DNA from: Alphaproteobacteria bacterium
GTDB lineage: Bacteria > Pseudomonadota > Alphaproteobacteria > Bin65
Assembly (NCBI GenBank): GCA_022819985.1
Contig: JAJEGH010000012.1
Location: 40,207-104,206 of the forward strand
DNA: 64,000 nt
Direction: 5' to 3'
Within the stretch, counting starts at the first letter, position 1. Each line of letters begins with the position of its first letter. Below the pieces are notes generated by a model that was not told the origin of the DNA, did no database searches, and saw nothing but the letters and a program-made list of their open reading frames with translations. The translations under genes and the position numbers were made by a program. Of the stretch, positions 26,914 through 34,495 are shown in pieces.

Positions 26914-27927
26914 TCAGCCGCCCCGGCGCCACTGCCCCGGTGTGGCGCCGTGGCGCCGTTTGAGATGCCGGCCGAGATGGGAGGCCGACTGGAAGCCGCA
27001 GGCGACGGCGATCTCGGAAACGCTCAAGCCGGTCTGCCGGAGCAGGCTGGCGGCGCGATCGATGCGCAGTTCGAGATAGAATTGCCCCGGTGGCCGGTGC
27101 AGATGGGCGCGGAACAGGCGGGTGAGTTGCCGGGCCGAAAGAGCGACCGCTTCGGCGATCCGGTCGACCGGCAGCGGGTCCTCCAGGTGCCGCTCCATCA
27201 GCAGGATGGCCTCGGCAAGATGCCGGTTGCGGCCGGCCATGCGGATGGCGGCGGTGACATGCTGCTCCTGCGCCGCCTCGCGGATCCGGTCGTGGACGTA
27301 GTTTTCGGCGACCAGGGCAGCGGTTTCCGCGCCGTGGGCCTCCATGACGAAGGTCAGCATGAGGTCGAGACTCGTCGTGCCGCCGGCGCAGCTGAACCGG
27401 TTGCGGTCGATCTCGAAGATCGAGGTACGGATATCCAAGTCCGGGAAGCGTTCGCGGTAGGCGTCGAGGCATTTCCAGTGGATGGTCGAGCGATAGCCGT
27501 CGAACAGGCCGGCGGCGGCGACCGGGAAAGCGCCGTCGGAAATCGAGCCGATTTGCGCCCCGCGGCCGGCTGCGCGGGCGAGCGTTCGGACAAGCACAGG
27601 AGACCGGTAGGAGTGGGAGCGCTCGCCGCCGACGACGGCGAACAGGTCCGGCGCTGGGCCGGGGGCGGGCCGGTCCGCCAGCGGCGCCGCGGGCAGCCGG
27701 ATATTGCTCGACGACGGCACGCCCGCCGCGCCCGCCTCCGGGGCGCCGGGCCCGCCCGGATCGGCCGCATCGCAGCACAGAAGCCAGTCGTAGGCGCGCC
27801 GGCCGAGGACCAGATTTGCGGCCCGCAAGGCATCGACGGCACAGGACAGGGCGACCAGCGAAAAGCCCGGCACCAGAAAGAATTCGATCCGAACCGGCTC
27901 CGCCTTTTGCATCTCGGCCTTCCGCAT
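26914..27927 (-). CDS. GlxA-family transcriptional regulator (PfpI-like domain plus AraC HTH)
   Basis: 337 residues from the ATG at 27927 (MRKAEMQKAEPVRIEFFLVPGF); the longer frame would run into the divergent flavoprotein start. The N-terminal half is a DJ-1/PfpI-like sensor domain (FFLVPGFSLVALSCAVDALRAANL, RGAQIGSISDGAFPVAAAGLFDG). The C-terminal AraC domain has two helix-turn-helix motifs, VDRIAEAVALSARQLTRLFRAH and VSEIAVACGFQSASHLGRHLKRRHG. GlxA-type regulators often control catabolism of glycine betaine, carnitine or other methylated amines, which fits the divergent sarcosine-oxidase-like gene. The AlkB-GlnE gene lies 156 bases downstream in the same direction. Confidence 0.9.
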   Translation of the reverse strand: MRKAEMQKAEPVRIEFFLVPGFSLVALSCAVDALRAANLVLGRRAYDWLLCCDAADPGGPGAPEAGAAGVPSSSNIRLPAAPLADRPAPGPAPDLFAVVGGERSHSYRSPVLVRTLARAAGRGAQIGSISDGAFPVAAAGLFDGYRSTIHWKCLDAYRERFPDLDIRTSIFEIDRNRFSCAGGTTSLDLMLTFVMEAHGAETAALVAENYVHDRIREAAQEQHVTAAIRMAGRNRHLAEAILLMERHLEDPLPVDRIAEAVALSARQLTRLFRAHLHRPPGQFYLELRIDRAASLLRQTGLSVSEIAVACGFQSASHLGRHLKRRHGATPGQWRRGG

Positions 27928-27952
27928 TTCGAGTGTCCGGGACCGTCGATCG

Positions 27953-27990
27953 TTTCCGTCAGATTTGTGACTTTTTCCGTCCGCTATATT
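27953..27990 (+). promoter_or_regulatory. Candidate AraC-type operator and promoter of the flavoprotein gene
   Basis: Two direct copies of TTTCCGTC start at 27953 and 27974, 21 bases apart (two helical turns), the usual spacing of AraC-family half-sites. A TATATT box at 27985-27990 follows 3 bases after the second copy, so a bound activator would overlap the -35 position. The site lies in the divergent gap between the GlxA regulator and the flavoprotein gene. Confidence 0.4.
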
Positions 27991-28063
27991 GTTTTTCGGG
28001 CGATTTGAAAAGCGCAGGATGCTCCGGAAATCGCGACCGGCTTCCTCTTTCGAGGGCATTCCC

Positions 28064-29413
28064 ATGAGCTTTCCGACCCACGCCCGCTATGTCGTCATCG
28101 GTGCGGGAATCCACGGCCTTTCGACCGCCTGGAGGCTTGCCGAGCGCCTTGCCGCGAAGGGCAACGGCAAGGGCAGCGGCGCCGACATCCTGGTGCTCGA
28201 TAAGACCGCCATCGCCGCCGGCGCCAGCGGCATCGCCTGCGGCGTCGTGCGCAACAATTATTTCCAGCCCGCGATGCGCGAGCTGATGGCGCACAGCGTT
28301 CGCGTCTGGGAGTCGGACCCGAAGGCCTTCAGCTACCACCCGGTCGGCTACATGCAGATCAGCCACGAGGCGATGCGCGAGGATGTGACGAGCATCTACG
28401 AGCAGCAGAAGGCGATCGGCTACGAGTCCGAGTTCATCGAGGGCGAGAAGGACTGCATGGCCTACATGAGGGGCCTGCTGCACGACTGGCGGGCCGAGGG
28501 CATCACCTCCGTCCTGCACGAGAAGAAGGGCGGCTACGCCAACAACACCGCTTCCGTCTACGGCCTGGCCGGCAAGGCCGAGGCCCAGGGCGTGCGCATT
28601 ATGACCGGCGTGGAGGTCACCGGTTTCGAGCGCGGCAGCAATTCCGATGCGGTCACAGGCGTTCTGACGGACCGGGGCACGATCAAGTGCGAGCAGGTCG
28701 TGGTCGCGGCCGGGCCCTGGATCAAGACGATCTGGGACATGCTCGACCTGCCGCGCGAAGTGTCGATCAAGGGCCCGGACGGCAGGATGCACGACGGCAT
28801 CCCGACCTGGCGCTACTGGTGCCTGGAAGAGGGCGTCGTTGGCGTCGATCCGGATTACCAGAAGCTCAACGACGGCGGCATGCCGCCGGTCATCCATGTC
28901 GATACCGATGCGCCGCTGCGCTCCGACGTCGACGGGTCCGTCATCACCGAGGAACCCTGGGGCATCTACTACAAGCCGGATTTCCATTTCGGCGGCGTCC
29001 AGGGCGGCGCCATGCCCTACGAGGTCAAGACGCCGGCGGACGACGTGGCGATCGATCCCTACGGTCCGGAGTCGCCGGAATTCATCGTCGGGGACGATTT
29101 CGCCCATATGTGGTGTTCGGCGCTGGCCTTCTGCCAGGAGCGCTTCTCCGGCCAGATCGGCAGGTTCAGGAAGGAGCCGTCGGGCGGCCTGGGCTGCTTC
29201 ACGCCGGACAGTTTCCCAGTCTTCGACACCTTCTGCGAGAATGTCCACATCGTTGCCGACAGCAACCACGGCTACAAGATGATCGGCGTCGGCCACTTGG
29301 TCGCCGACGAGATGCTGGGCGAGAAACAGGCCCTGCTCGAGCCCTTCCGTTTCAGCCGCTATGCCGAAGGCAAACTGCATCCGCTGAGCAACAGCCCGTT
29401 CCCCTGGAGCTGA
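28064..29413 (+). CDS. FAD-dependent oxidoreductase, sarcosine oxidase beta / MgdA-like
   Basis: 449 residues of the DAO family. The dinucleotide motif is YVVIGAGIHGLSTAWRLAERL (residues about 8-28), followed by [29 protein letters not shown], where sarcosine-oxidase-type enzymes attach or hold FAD. The late SNHGYKMIGVGHLVADEM matches the C-terminal FAD-binding block. It probably oxidises an N-methyl amine or amino acid such as sarcosine, dimethylglycine or N-methylglutamate. It is divergent from a GlxA regulator and followed by a strong terminator. The start at 28064 (MSFPTHARYVVIG) was chosen over an upstream Met because the FAD motif should lie within 10 residues of the N-terminus. Confidence 0.88.
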   Translation: MSFPTHARYVVIGAGIHGLSTAWRLAERLAAKGNGKGSGADILVLDKTAIAAGASGIACGVVRNNYFQPAMRELMAHSVRVWESDPKAFSYHPVGYMQISHEAMREDVTSIYEQQKAIGYESEFIEGEKDCMAYMRGLLHDWRAEGITSVLHEKKGGYANNTASVYGLAGKAEAQGVRIMTGVEVTGFERGSNSDAVTGVLTDRGTIKCEQVVVAAGPWIKTIWDMLDLPREVSIKGPDGRMHDGIPTWRYWCLEEGVVGVDPDYQKLNDGGMPPVIHVDTDAPLRSDVDGSVITEEPWGIYYKPDFHFGGVQGGAMPYEVKTPADDVAIDPYGPESPEFIVGDDFAHMWCSALAFCQERFSGQIGRFRKEPSGGLGCFTPDSFPVFDTFCENVHIVADSNHGYKMIGVGHLVADEMLGEKQALLEPFRFSRYAEGKLHPLSNSPFPWS

Positions 29414-29442
29414 CCTCCCCGGCCCGAGGGAACGGGCGCAAG

Positions 29443-29474
29443 AAAGCCCCGCCGGACGACACCGGCGGGGCTTT
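29443..29474 (+). terminator. Rho-independent terminator of the flavoprotein gene
   Basis: A 13-base-pair perfect stem (AAAGCCCCGCCGG with its complement), a 6-base loop ACGACA, and a following TTCATTTT tract, 30 bases after the flavoprotein stop. It could serve the convergent 72-residue gene as well, as the stem is flanked by A residues on the left and T residues on the right. Confidence 0.9.
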
Positions 29475-29522
29475 TCATTTTGTGAGATCGGCGGGGCGCG
29501 GGGGTATCGCGCCCCGTTGCAG

Positions 29523-29741
29523 CTAATCGCCGTCCAGCGCTTCGGCGATCGTGGCGTCGTCGCCGAACTTGCCTATCTGGTCCTCGTAGTCCTTGTTCTC
29601 GGCCCGCATCTGCAGGACGTGCCAGCCGATCCACAAGGCCACACCGACGATCACGAAAAGGCCCTCCAGCCCCTGGAAGGGATAAATGGCGCCGACATCC
29701 TTCAGGTCGACCGCCCAGTTCTCGATGCCTGTCGTAGACAT
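29523..29741 (-). CDS. Small single-pass membrane protein next to amt
   Basis: 72 residues. Strong ribosome-binding site (AAAGGAGAA) before the ATG at 29741. One membrane segment, about residues 27-46 (GLFVIVGVALWIGWHVLQM), is preceded by DLKDVGAIYPFQGLEG and followed by an acidic soluble tail with coiled-coil potential (RAENKDYEDQIGKFGDDATIAEALDGD). It starts 85 bases after the amt stop on the same strand, so it is probably cotranscribed. I do not recognise a family. Its position suggests an accessory subunit or regulator of the transporter, but that is inference from context only. Confidence 0.75.
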   Translation of the reverse strand: MSTTGIENWAVDLKDVGAIYPFQGLEGLFVIVGVALWIGWHVLQMRAENKDYEDQIGKFGDDATIAEALDGD

Positions 29742-29826
29742 GCTTTTCTCCTTTCTGGCCTCCGGCCCGCCGGCGGCGCGATGCCGGCCGGCGGGCCTTC
29801 AGGCGAATCGGGTCAGTACCGGACGG

Positions 29827-31182
29827 TCAGGCGGCCGCCGCTTTTTCCGTCGCGCGGACGTCGTCCGCCGCGGCCTGTTCATCCCGGTTGGTCGCAAAGT
29901 CGAGACCCAGCAGTTCGACCTGCTTCGGAATCCGCAGCACGTTCGCCGCCGCCAGGATCTTGGCGACGACCCAGCCGGGCAGCATACCGAGCACGAAGAA
30001 CATGATGATCGCGCCGACGAACTGGCCGAGCGGGTTGATCGCGGCATAGCCCTCATACGGCGAACTCGGGTGCCCCCAGAGGACGAAGCCGCAGATCACC
30101 AGGCCGATAAAGCCGGCATAGCCGTGGACCGCCACGGCGCCGACCGCATCGTCGATCTTGAACTTGCGCTCGACCCAGTAGTGCAGCTTGTAGGCGCACC
30201 ATGTGCCGAAGCCGGCGATGATCATGGCCTGGATCGGATGGTACAGATCGTTGCCCGCCGAAGCCGTGATGATGCCTGCAAGGCCGCCGGAATAGGTCCA
30301 GAAGGCATTGCCCTTGGAGACCAGGTAGCCGACCAGCAGGCCGCCCGACAACGACATCAGGAAGTTCACCGTGATCGCGCCGAGTGTGGTCGGCGTGAGG
30401 TAGATGGTCGTCGCCGTCCAGGTATCGCCCTTGATCTGGCCGTCGATTCCCTCGGGGCCGATCAGCGGCACGTTGCAGGCCACATAGAAGCCCCAGAAGC
30501 CGGCATAAATAAAGAACAGGCCGAGGCACACCATCCACGGATTGTGCGGATTGATGTCCCGCGGCGTGCCGTCCTTGGCGAATTTGCCGAGCCGCGGACC
30601 GAGCACGACCAGAATGCCGAGTGCGAACCCGCCGGCGATCGCATGGATGACGCCGGAAGCGTAGGCATCGTGGTAGCCCAGAACCTGCACCATCCAGCCG
30701 CCATAGTGCCATCCCCAGGCCGCGTCGATGATCCAGGCGCCGGATCCGATCACGACCGCGAGGATCCAGAACGCGCCGGAATTGATCCGTTCGATGACCG
30801 AACCGGAAACGATCGAGGCCGCCGTCCAGGAGAACAGCAGGAAGGCCGCCCAGAACACGCCGGTTATCCGATCGCCGGTGTTCGGGCCCATGGTCTCGGA
30901 CCAGGGCGCGTTGGGCGCCGCGTCTCCGAGCAGGAGCCCGCCGGTGATCCAGGGGCCGTTCGGCATGGCCCAGTAGAGCCACCAGCCGAAGAAGAAGAAG
31001 GTGATGGTGACCAGCGGGATCAGCATCGTGTTTTTCATCAGCGTGTGCATGTGGTTGCGCCGCCGGCTGGCGCCGACTTCGTACATGCAGAATCCGATAT
31101 GGATGAAAAACATCAACGGTATCGTCGCCCAGTAATAAAACTCGGTGAACACCGTCGTTATGGCATTGAGGTTGCCTTCCAT
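29827..31182 (-). CDS. Ammonium (or methylammonium) transporter, divergent Amt family
   Basis: 451 residues, 11 or so hydrophobic segments. The two pore histidines are recognisable: GVIHAIAGGFALG (first His) and VGAVAVHGYAGFIGLVICG (second His). Other Amt landmarks such as IIDAAWGWHYGGWMVQVLG and the [11 protein letters not shown] sequence are in place, but the first half (FYYWATIPLMFFIHIGFCMYEVGASRRRN) and the gate region FWAAFLLFSWTAASIVSGSVIER differ from E. coli AmtB, so this is a divergent subgroup. It lacks a signal peptide, which is normal for this branch. No glnK lies beside it, unlike most amtB genes; instead a 72-residue membrane protein follows. GlnT is encoded upstream. Confidence 0.88.
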   Translation of the reverse strand: MEGNLNAITTVFTEFYYWATIPLMFFIHIGFCMYEVGASRRRNHMHTLMKNTMLIPLVTITFFFFGWWLYWAMPNGPWITGGLLLGDAAPNAPWSETMGPNTGDRITGVFWAAFLLFSWTAASIVSGSVIERINSGAFWILAVVIGSGAWIIDAAWGWHYGGWMVQVLGYHDAYASGVIHAIAGGFALGILVVLGPRLGKFAKDGTPRDINPHNPWMVCLGLFFIYAGFWGFYVACNVPLIGPEGIDGQIKGDTWTATTIYLTPTTLGAITVNFLMSLSGGLLVGYLVSKGNAFWTYSGGLAGIITASAGNDLYHPIQAMIIAGFGTWCAYKLHYWVERKFKIDDAVGAVAVHGYAGFIGLVICGFVLWGHPSSPYEGYAAINPLGQFVGAIIMFFVLGMLPGWVVAKILAAANVLRIPKQVELLGLDFATNRDEQAAADDVRATEKAAAA

Positions 31183-31552
31183 GGCTCTGGCTCCCCTGGA
31201 TACTCCAAACAGTATGCGATGGCGCCGGACCGGGTCGGGCAGGCAGCAATACCGCCGTCATCCGTAATGATAATCGACCGGCACCTGTCCGCGCCTGTGC
31301 AGCATGGCGCTTAATGCAAAATAATTCAATGAATTTAGATGCATGTACAATTAATTGGTCGGAATTGGTTCGTCGCGACGGCCGGCGACGGTATCGATTC
31401 GGGCGGTCCGGCACTGAATTTCCCGCTGCGATGGGCGGCTGACGCCGCTCCGCCCCGCGGGCAACCGGTCACATGGGTGACGCCATGGACCGGCTGCGCG
31501 GGTGACGGTGCTTTCGGTTCGTTTCCGCTTCCGGCGCCCCGGCCGGGCCGGT
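31183..31552. other. Gene-less stretch between glnT-like and amt genes
   Basis: No credible gene. The left part (31183-31280) is GC-rich. An AT-rich island at about 31300-31375 (several AATT and TGTACA palindromic words) probably contains the amt promoter, but no convincing -35/-10 pair or sigma54 site was found. The right part up to 31552 is GC-rich spacer after the GlnT stop. Confidence 0.5.
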
Positions 31553-32860
31553 TCAGATGTCGAGCGAGGTTTCCCGCTCCCAGTCGCTCAGATGCCGGGA
31601 ATAGGCGTCCCACTCCTGCATCTTCTGCTTCGCGTAGGCGGTCGTGAATTCGGCGCCGAGCGCCGCCTTCAGGACGGCGTTGCGCTCGAACGCCCGGATC
31701 GCATCGAGCAGGTAGAGCGGCAGGCGCCTGACGCGGCGCAGCCGGTGCCCTTCGGCATACATGTCGAGATCGAGCCGCCGGCCGGGGTCGCGCCGGTTTT
31801 CGATGCCGTCGAGGCCGGCGGCCAGGTAGGCCGCCTGCAGCAGATAGGGGTTGGCCGCGCCGTCGGCGAGCCGGAACTCGAAGCGGCCCGGATCGGGCAC
31901 CCGCACCATGTGTGTGCGGTTGTTGCCGGTCCACGTTACCGTATTGGGCGACCAGGTGGCGCCCGACGCCGTCGCCGGCGCATTGATGCGCTTGTAGGAA
32001 TTCACGATCGGGTTGGTCACGGCGCAGAGCGCTTCGGCGTGGTGGAGCACGCCGCCGAGAAAATGCAGGGCGGTCTCCGACAGGCCGAGATCCCCCTCCG
32101 GGTCGTGGAACAGGTTGACCGTTCCGTCCGGGTTCCAGATGGAGACATGCGCGTGGCAGCCGTTGCCCGTCAGGCCGGGGAAGGGCTTCGGCATGAAGGT
32201 GGCGCGCAGCCCGTGCTTCTCGGCGATCGATTTGACCATGAACTTGAAAAAGGCGTGCCGGTCGGCGGTCACGAGGGCGTCGTCATAGTCCCAGTTCATC
32301 TCAAACTGGCCGTTGGCGTCCTCGTGGTCGTTCTGGTAGGGGCCCCAGCCCAATTCGAGCATGGCGTCGCAAATCTCGGAGACGACATCGTAGCGGCGCA
32401 TCAGGGCCTGCTGGTCGTAGCAGGGCTTGGCCTCGATATCGCGCGGGTCGGATATGTCGGTCCCGTCCGCGTCGATAAGGTGGTATTCGGCCTCGACGCC
32501 GGACTTCATGCGCAGCCCCCTGGCCAGCGCTTTGGCCGCCAGCGTCTTCAGCACGACCCGGGGAGCCTGCTCTACCGGCCTGCCGTCCATGACCAGGTCG
32601 CCCGGAACCCAGGCAACGTCGGGCCGCCACGGCAGCCGGACGACGCCGGTCGTATCGGGGACGGCGAACATGTCGGGATGCGCCGGCGTCATGTCGAGAT
32701 AGGTCGCGAAGCCGGCGAACCCCGCACCGGATTCTTCCATCGCTGCGGCCGCCGCCGCGGGCACCAGCTTCGATCGCTGCATTCCGCGCAGATCGGTAAA
32801 GTTGAACAGGAAATACCTGATGTCGTTCGCCGTGGCGAAGGCTTCCAATACGCCGGTCAT
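31553..32860 (-). CDS. glnT: GlnT-type (type III) glutamine synthetase / gamma-glutamyl-alkylamide ligase
   Basis: 435 residues. The start is the ATG at 32860 because GGAGG lies 6 bases upstream; two earlier Met lie on or before that site. The sequence follows rhizobial GlnT closely: YFLFNFTDLRGMQRSKLVP, GFATYLDMTPAHPDMFAVPD, KSGVEAEYHLIDADG, NDHEDANGQFEMNW, FMPKPFPGLTGNGCHAHVS and INAPATASGATWSPNTVTWTGNNRTHM, the last containing the ATP-binding Arg region. Members of this group make glutamine, or gamma-glutamylmethylamide from methylamine (GmaS). With the amt and flavoprotein genes nearby, an alkylamine role is plausible but unproven. Confidence 0.9.
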   Translation of the reverse strand: MTGVLEAFATANDIRYFLFNFTDLRGMQRSKLVPAAAAAAMEESGAGFAGFATYLDMTPAHPDMFAVPDTTGVVRLPWRPDVAWVPGDLVMDGRPVEQAPRVVLKTLAAKALARGLRMKSGVEAEYHLIDADGTDISDPRDIEAKPCYDQQALMRRYDVVSEICDAMLELGWGPYQNDHEDANGQFEMNWDYDDALVTADRHAFFKFMVKSIAEKHGLRATFMPKPFPGLTGNGCHAHVSIWNPDGTVNLFHDPEGDLGLSETALHFLGGVLHHAEALCAVTNPIVNSYKRINAPATASGATWSPNTVTWTGNNRTHMVRVPDPGRFEFRLADGAANPYLLQAAYLAAGLDGIENRRDPGRRLDLDMYAEGHRLRRVRRLPLYLLDAIRAFERNAVLKAALGAEFTTAYAKQKMQEWDAYSRHLSDWERETSLDI

Positions 32861-33159
32861 GGTCATCCTCCCGATCTGCAAGGGCGCACGGCTGTCGGCG
32901 GTCGCCGGGATACGGGCCGGCGTCCGGACGGCAGTCTCCGCCGCGGCGGAAACAATGCGCCGCCGCGAAGCCGGAGGTCAACCGCGCCCGGCGCGGGACA
33001 TCGGCGCCGGGCCGGCGCTCCGGCCGGCGGGAACGATATCCGGACCGCCCGGCAAACCCGCCATATGGCGCTGGTATCGTGCGCGGCCATGCGCAATGAT
33101 GCCTCGCAATCCGCCGGAACCGCAGCCCGGTTTACCATCTGAAAGGACGTCGCCCGCGC

Positions 33160-34005
33160 ATGTATGAAGTCGCCCAGGCCGGGTTGATCGCCGCCTCCTA
33201 CCGGGACGTGCCGCCCTTTCCGGTCATTGCGCCGGCGAGCGTGGACGAAGCGGTCGCGGCGATGGCCGATGCCGAGGCGCCGGTGCCCTATGCCGGCGGC
33301 ACGGACCTGTGCGGCGCGGTGCGCGCGGGCAAGCCGATCGGCACCCTGATCTGGCTGAAGCGGCTGGACGACCTGCGCGGGGTGCGGATCGAGGACGGCG
33401 CGCTCTCCGTCGGCGCCCTGACGACCCACGCCGAAGGCGCGGCGTCGGACGCGACAGCCGCAGTTCCCGGCCTGCCGGAGGCCTGGTCGAAGCTCGGCAA
33501 GATGCGCATCCGGCTGAGCGGCACCGCCGGCGGCAACCTGATGGCCCGGCACACAAGATACGAAATGTCGATCCTGCTGACCGCGCTCGGCGGCACGGCG
33601 CACTTCGCGTCGGCCGCCGGGGAGGCCGGGCTGACGCCGGCGGAAATCTCGGACCGGGCGGAGCCGCCGCGGTCGCTGTTGACCCGCCTGTCGATCCCGC
33701 TCGCCGCTGGCCTGCGCCTCGATTACGACCGCTCGTTGCGCCCGCTGATGACCCAGGCGCTCGCCTTGTGGAGCGACGACGCCGGCAGGGACCGCGGCCG
33801 GGCCGTCATCGCCACGGAATATCTGCGACCGTTTGCAATCGAACTCGACCTGGCGGGGACGGACGCGAAAGCAATCGCCGCCGCGGCGTTCGACGCGCTG
33901 CCGGCCGGTTTCGCCGACCCGGCGAGCGGCAACGCCTGGCTGCGCCGCGCCGGCGCGGCGGTTCTGGCCCGGCAGCTTGTGCGGATGGAGGCGGCTCGTG
34001 CCTGA
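33160..34005 (+). CDS. Molybdenum hydroxylase FAD subunit (CoxM-like)
   Basis: 281 residues of the xanthine dehydrogenase / CO dehydrogenase medium subunit family. The FAD-binding motif PVPYAGGTDLCGAVRAGKPIGTLIWLKRLDDLRG is at about residues 42-75, with a second FAD block RIRLSGTAGGNLMARHTRYEM near 121. The C-terminal CO_deh_flav_C domain follows. A GAAAGGACG ribosome-binding site precedes the ATG. Its stop overlaps the GTG start of the iron-sulfur subunit. Electrons from the molybdenum centre would pass through the 2Fe-2S subunit to this flavin. Confidence 0.9.
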   Translation: MYEVAQAGLIAASYRDVPPFPVIAPASVDEAVAAMADAEAPVPYAGGTDLCGAVRAGKPIGTLIWLKRLDDLRGVRIEDGALSVGALTTHAEGAASDATAAVPGLPEAWSKLGKMRIRLSGTAGGNLMARHTRYEMSILLTALGGTAHFASAAGEAGLTPAEISDRAEPPRSLLTRLSIPLAAGLRLDYDRSLRPLMTQALALWSDDAGRDRGRAVIATEYLRPFAIELDLAGTDAKAIAAAAFDALPAGFADPASGNAWLRRAGAAVLARQLVRMEAARA

Positions 34006-34495
34006 CCGCCTCGATCCCCGCTTCGATCTTTCCTTCACCCTGAACGGGGCGCCGGTCGAAACCGCGACGACCACGGCGACCGCGCTGGCCGACCTGCTGC
34101 GCGAGGGGTGCGGCGGCCGCGGCACCAGGCTGGCCTGCGAGCGCGCGGTCTGCGGCGCCTGCACCGTACTGGTCGACGGTGTGCCGCGGGCGAGTTGTTC
34201 GGTCTTCGCCTTCGAGGTGGAGGGTTGCGCAGTGCAGATGATCGAAGGGCTGGAAAACGATGGCGAACTGAGCCCGGTCCAGGCCGCCTTCGCCGACAAT
34301 TCGGCCTTCCAGTGCGGCTACTGCACCGCCGGCATGATCCTGCTGACCGAGGCGCTGCTCGCCCGCGACCCGGATCCGGACGAGGCGGCGATCCGCGACT
34401 GGATCAGCTCCAACATCTGCCGCTGCACCGGCTACAGCCTGATCCTGGAGGCGGTGCGCGACGCCGCCCGGCGCAAACGGGAGACGGCGCCATGA
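33998..34495 (+). CDS. Molybdenum hydroxylase 2Fe-2S subunit (CoxS-like)
   Basis: 165 residues from a GTG that overlaps the previous stop by 8 bases. The N-terminal plant-type ferredoxin cluster has CERAVCGACTVLVDGVPRASC (four Cys), and the C-terminal helical cluster has FQCGYCTAGM and ICRCTGY (four Cys). Both are intact. An insertion-free, standard-length small subunit. The stop overlaps the start of the molybdenum subunit as ATGA, which indicates translational coupling and a 1:1:1 heterotrimer. Confidence 0.93.
   Translation: MPDRLDPRFDLSFTLNGAPVETATTTATALADLLREGCGGRGTRLACERAVCGACTVLVDGVPRASCSVFAFEVEGCAVQMIEGLENDGELSPVQAAFADNSAFQCGYCTAGMILLTEALLARDPDPDEAAIRDWISSNICRCTGYSLILEAVRDAARRKRETAP

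Noticed and set aside
31183..31400. Sigma54 promoter before amt
   Set aside because: A TGGC...GC pair near 31306 is on the wrong strand and has wrong spacing. No -24/-12 match on the amt strand.
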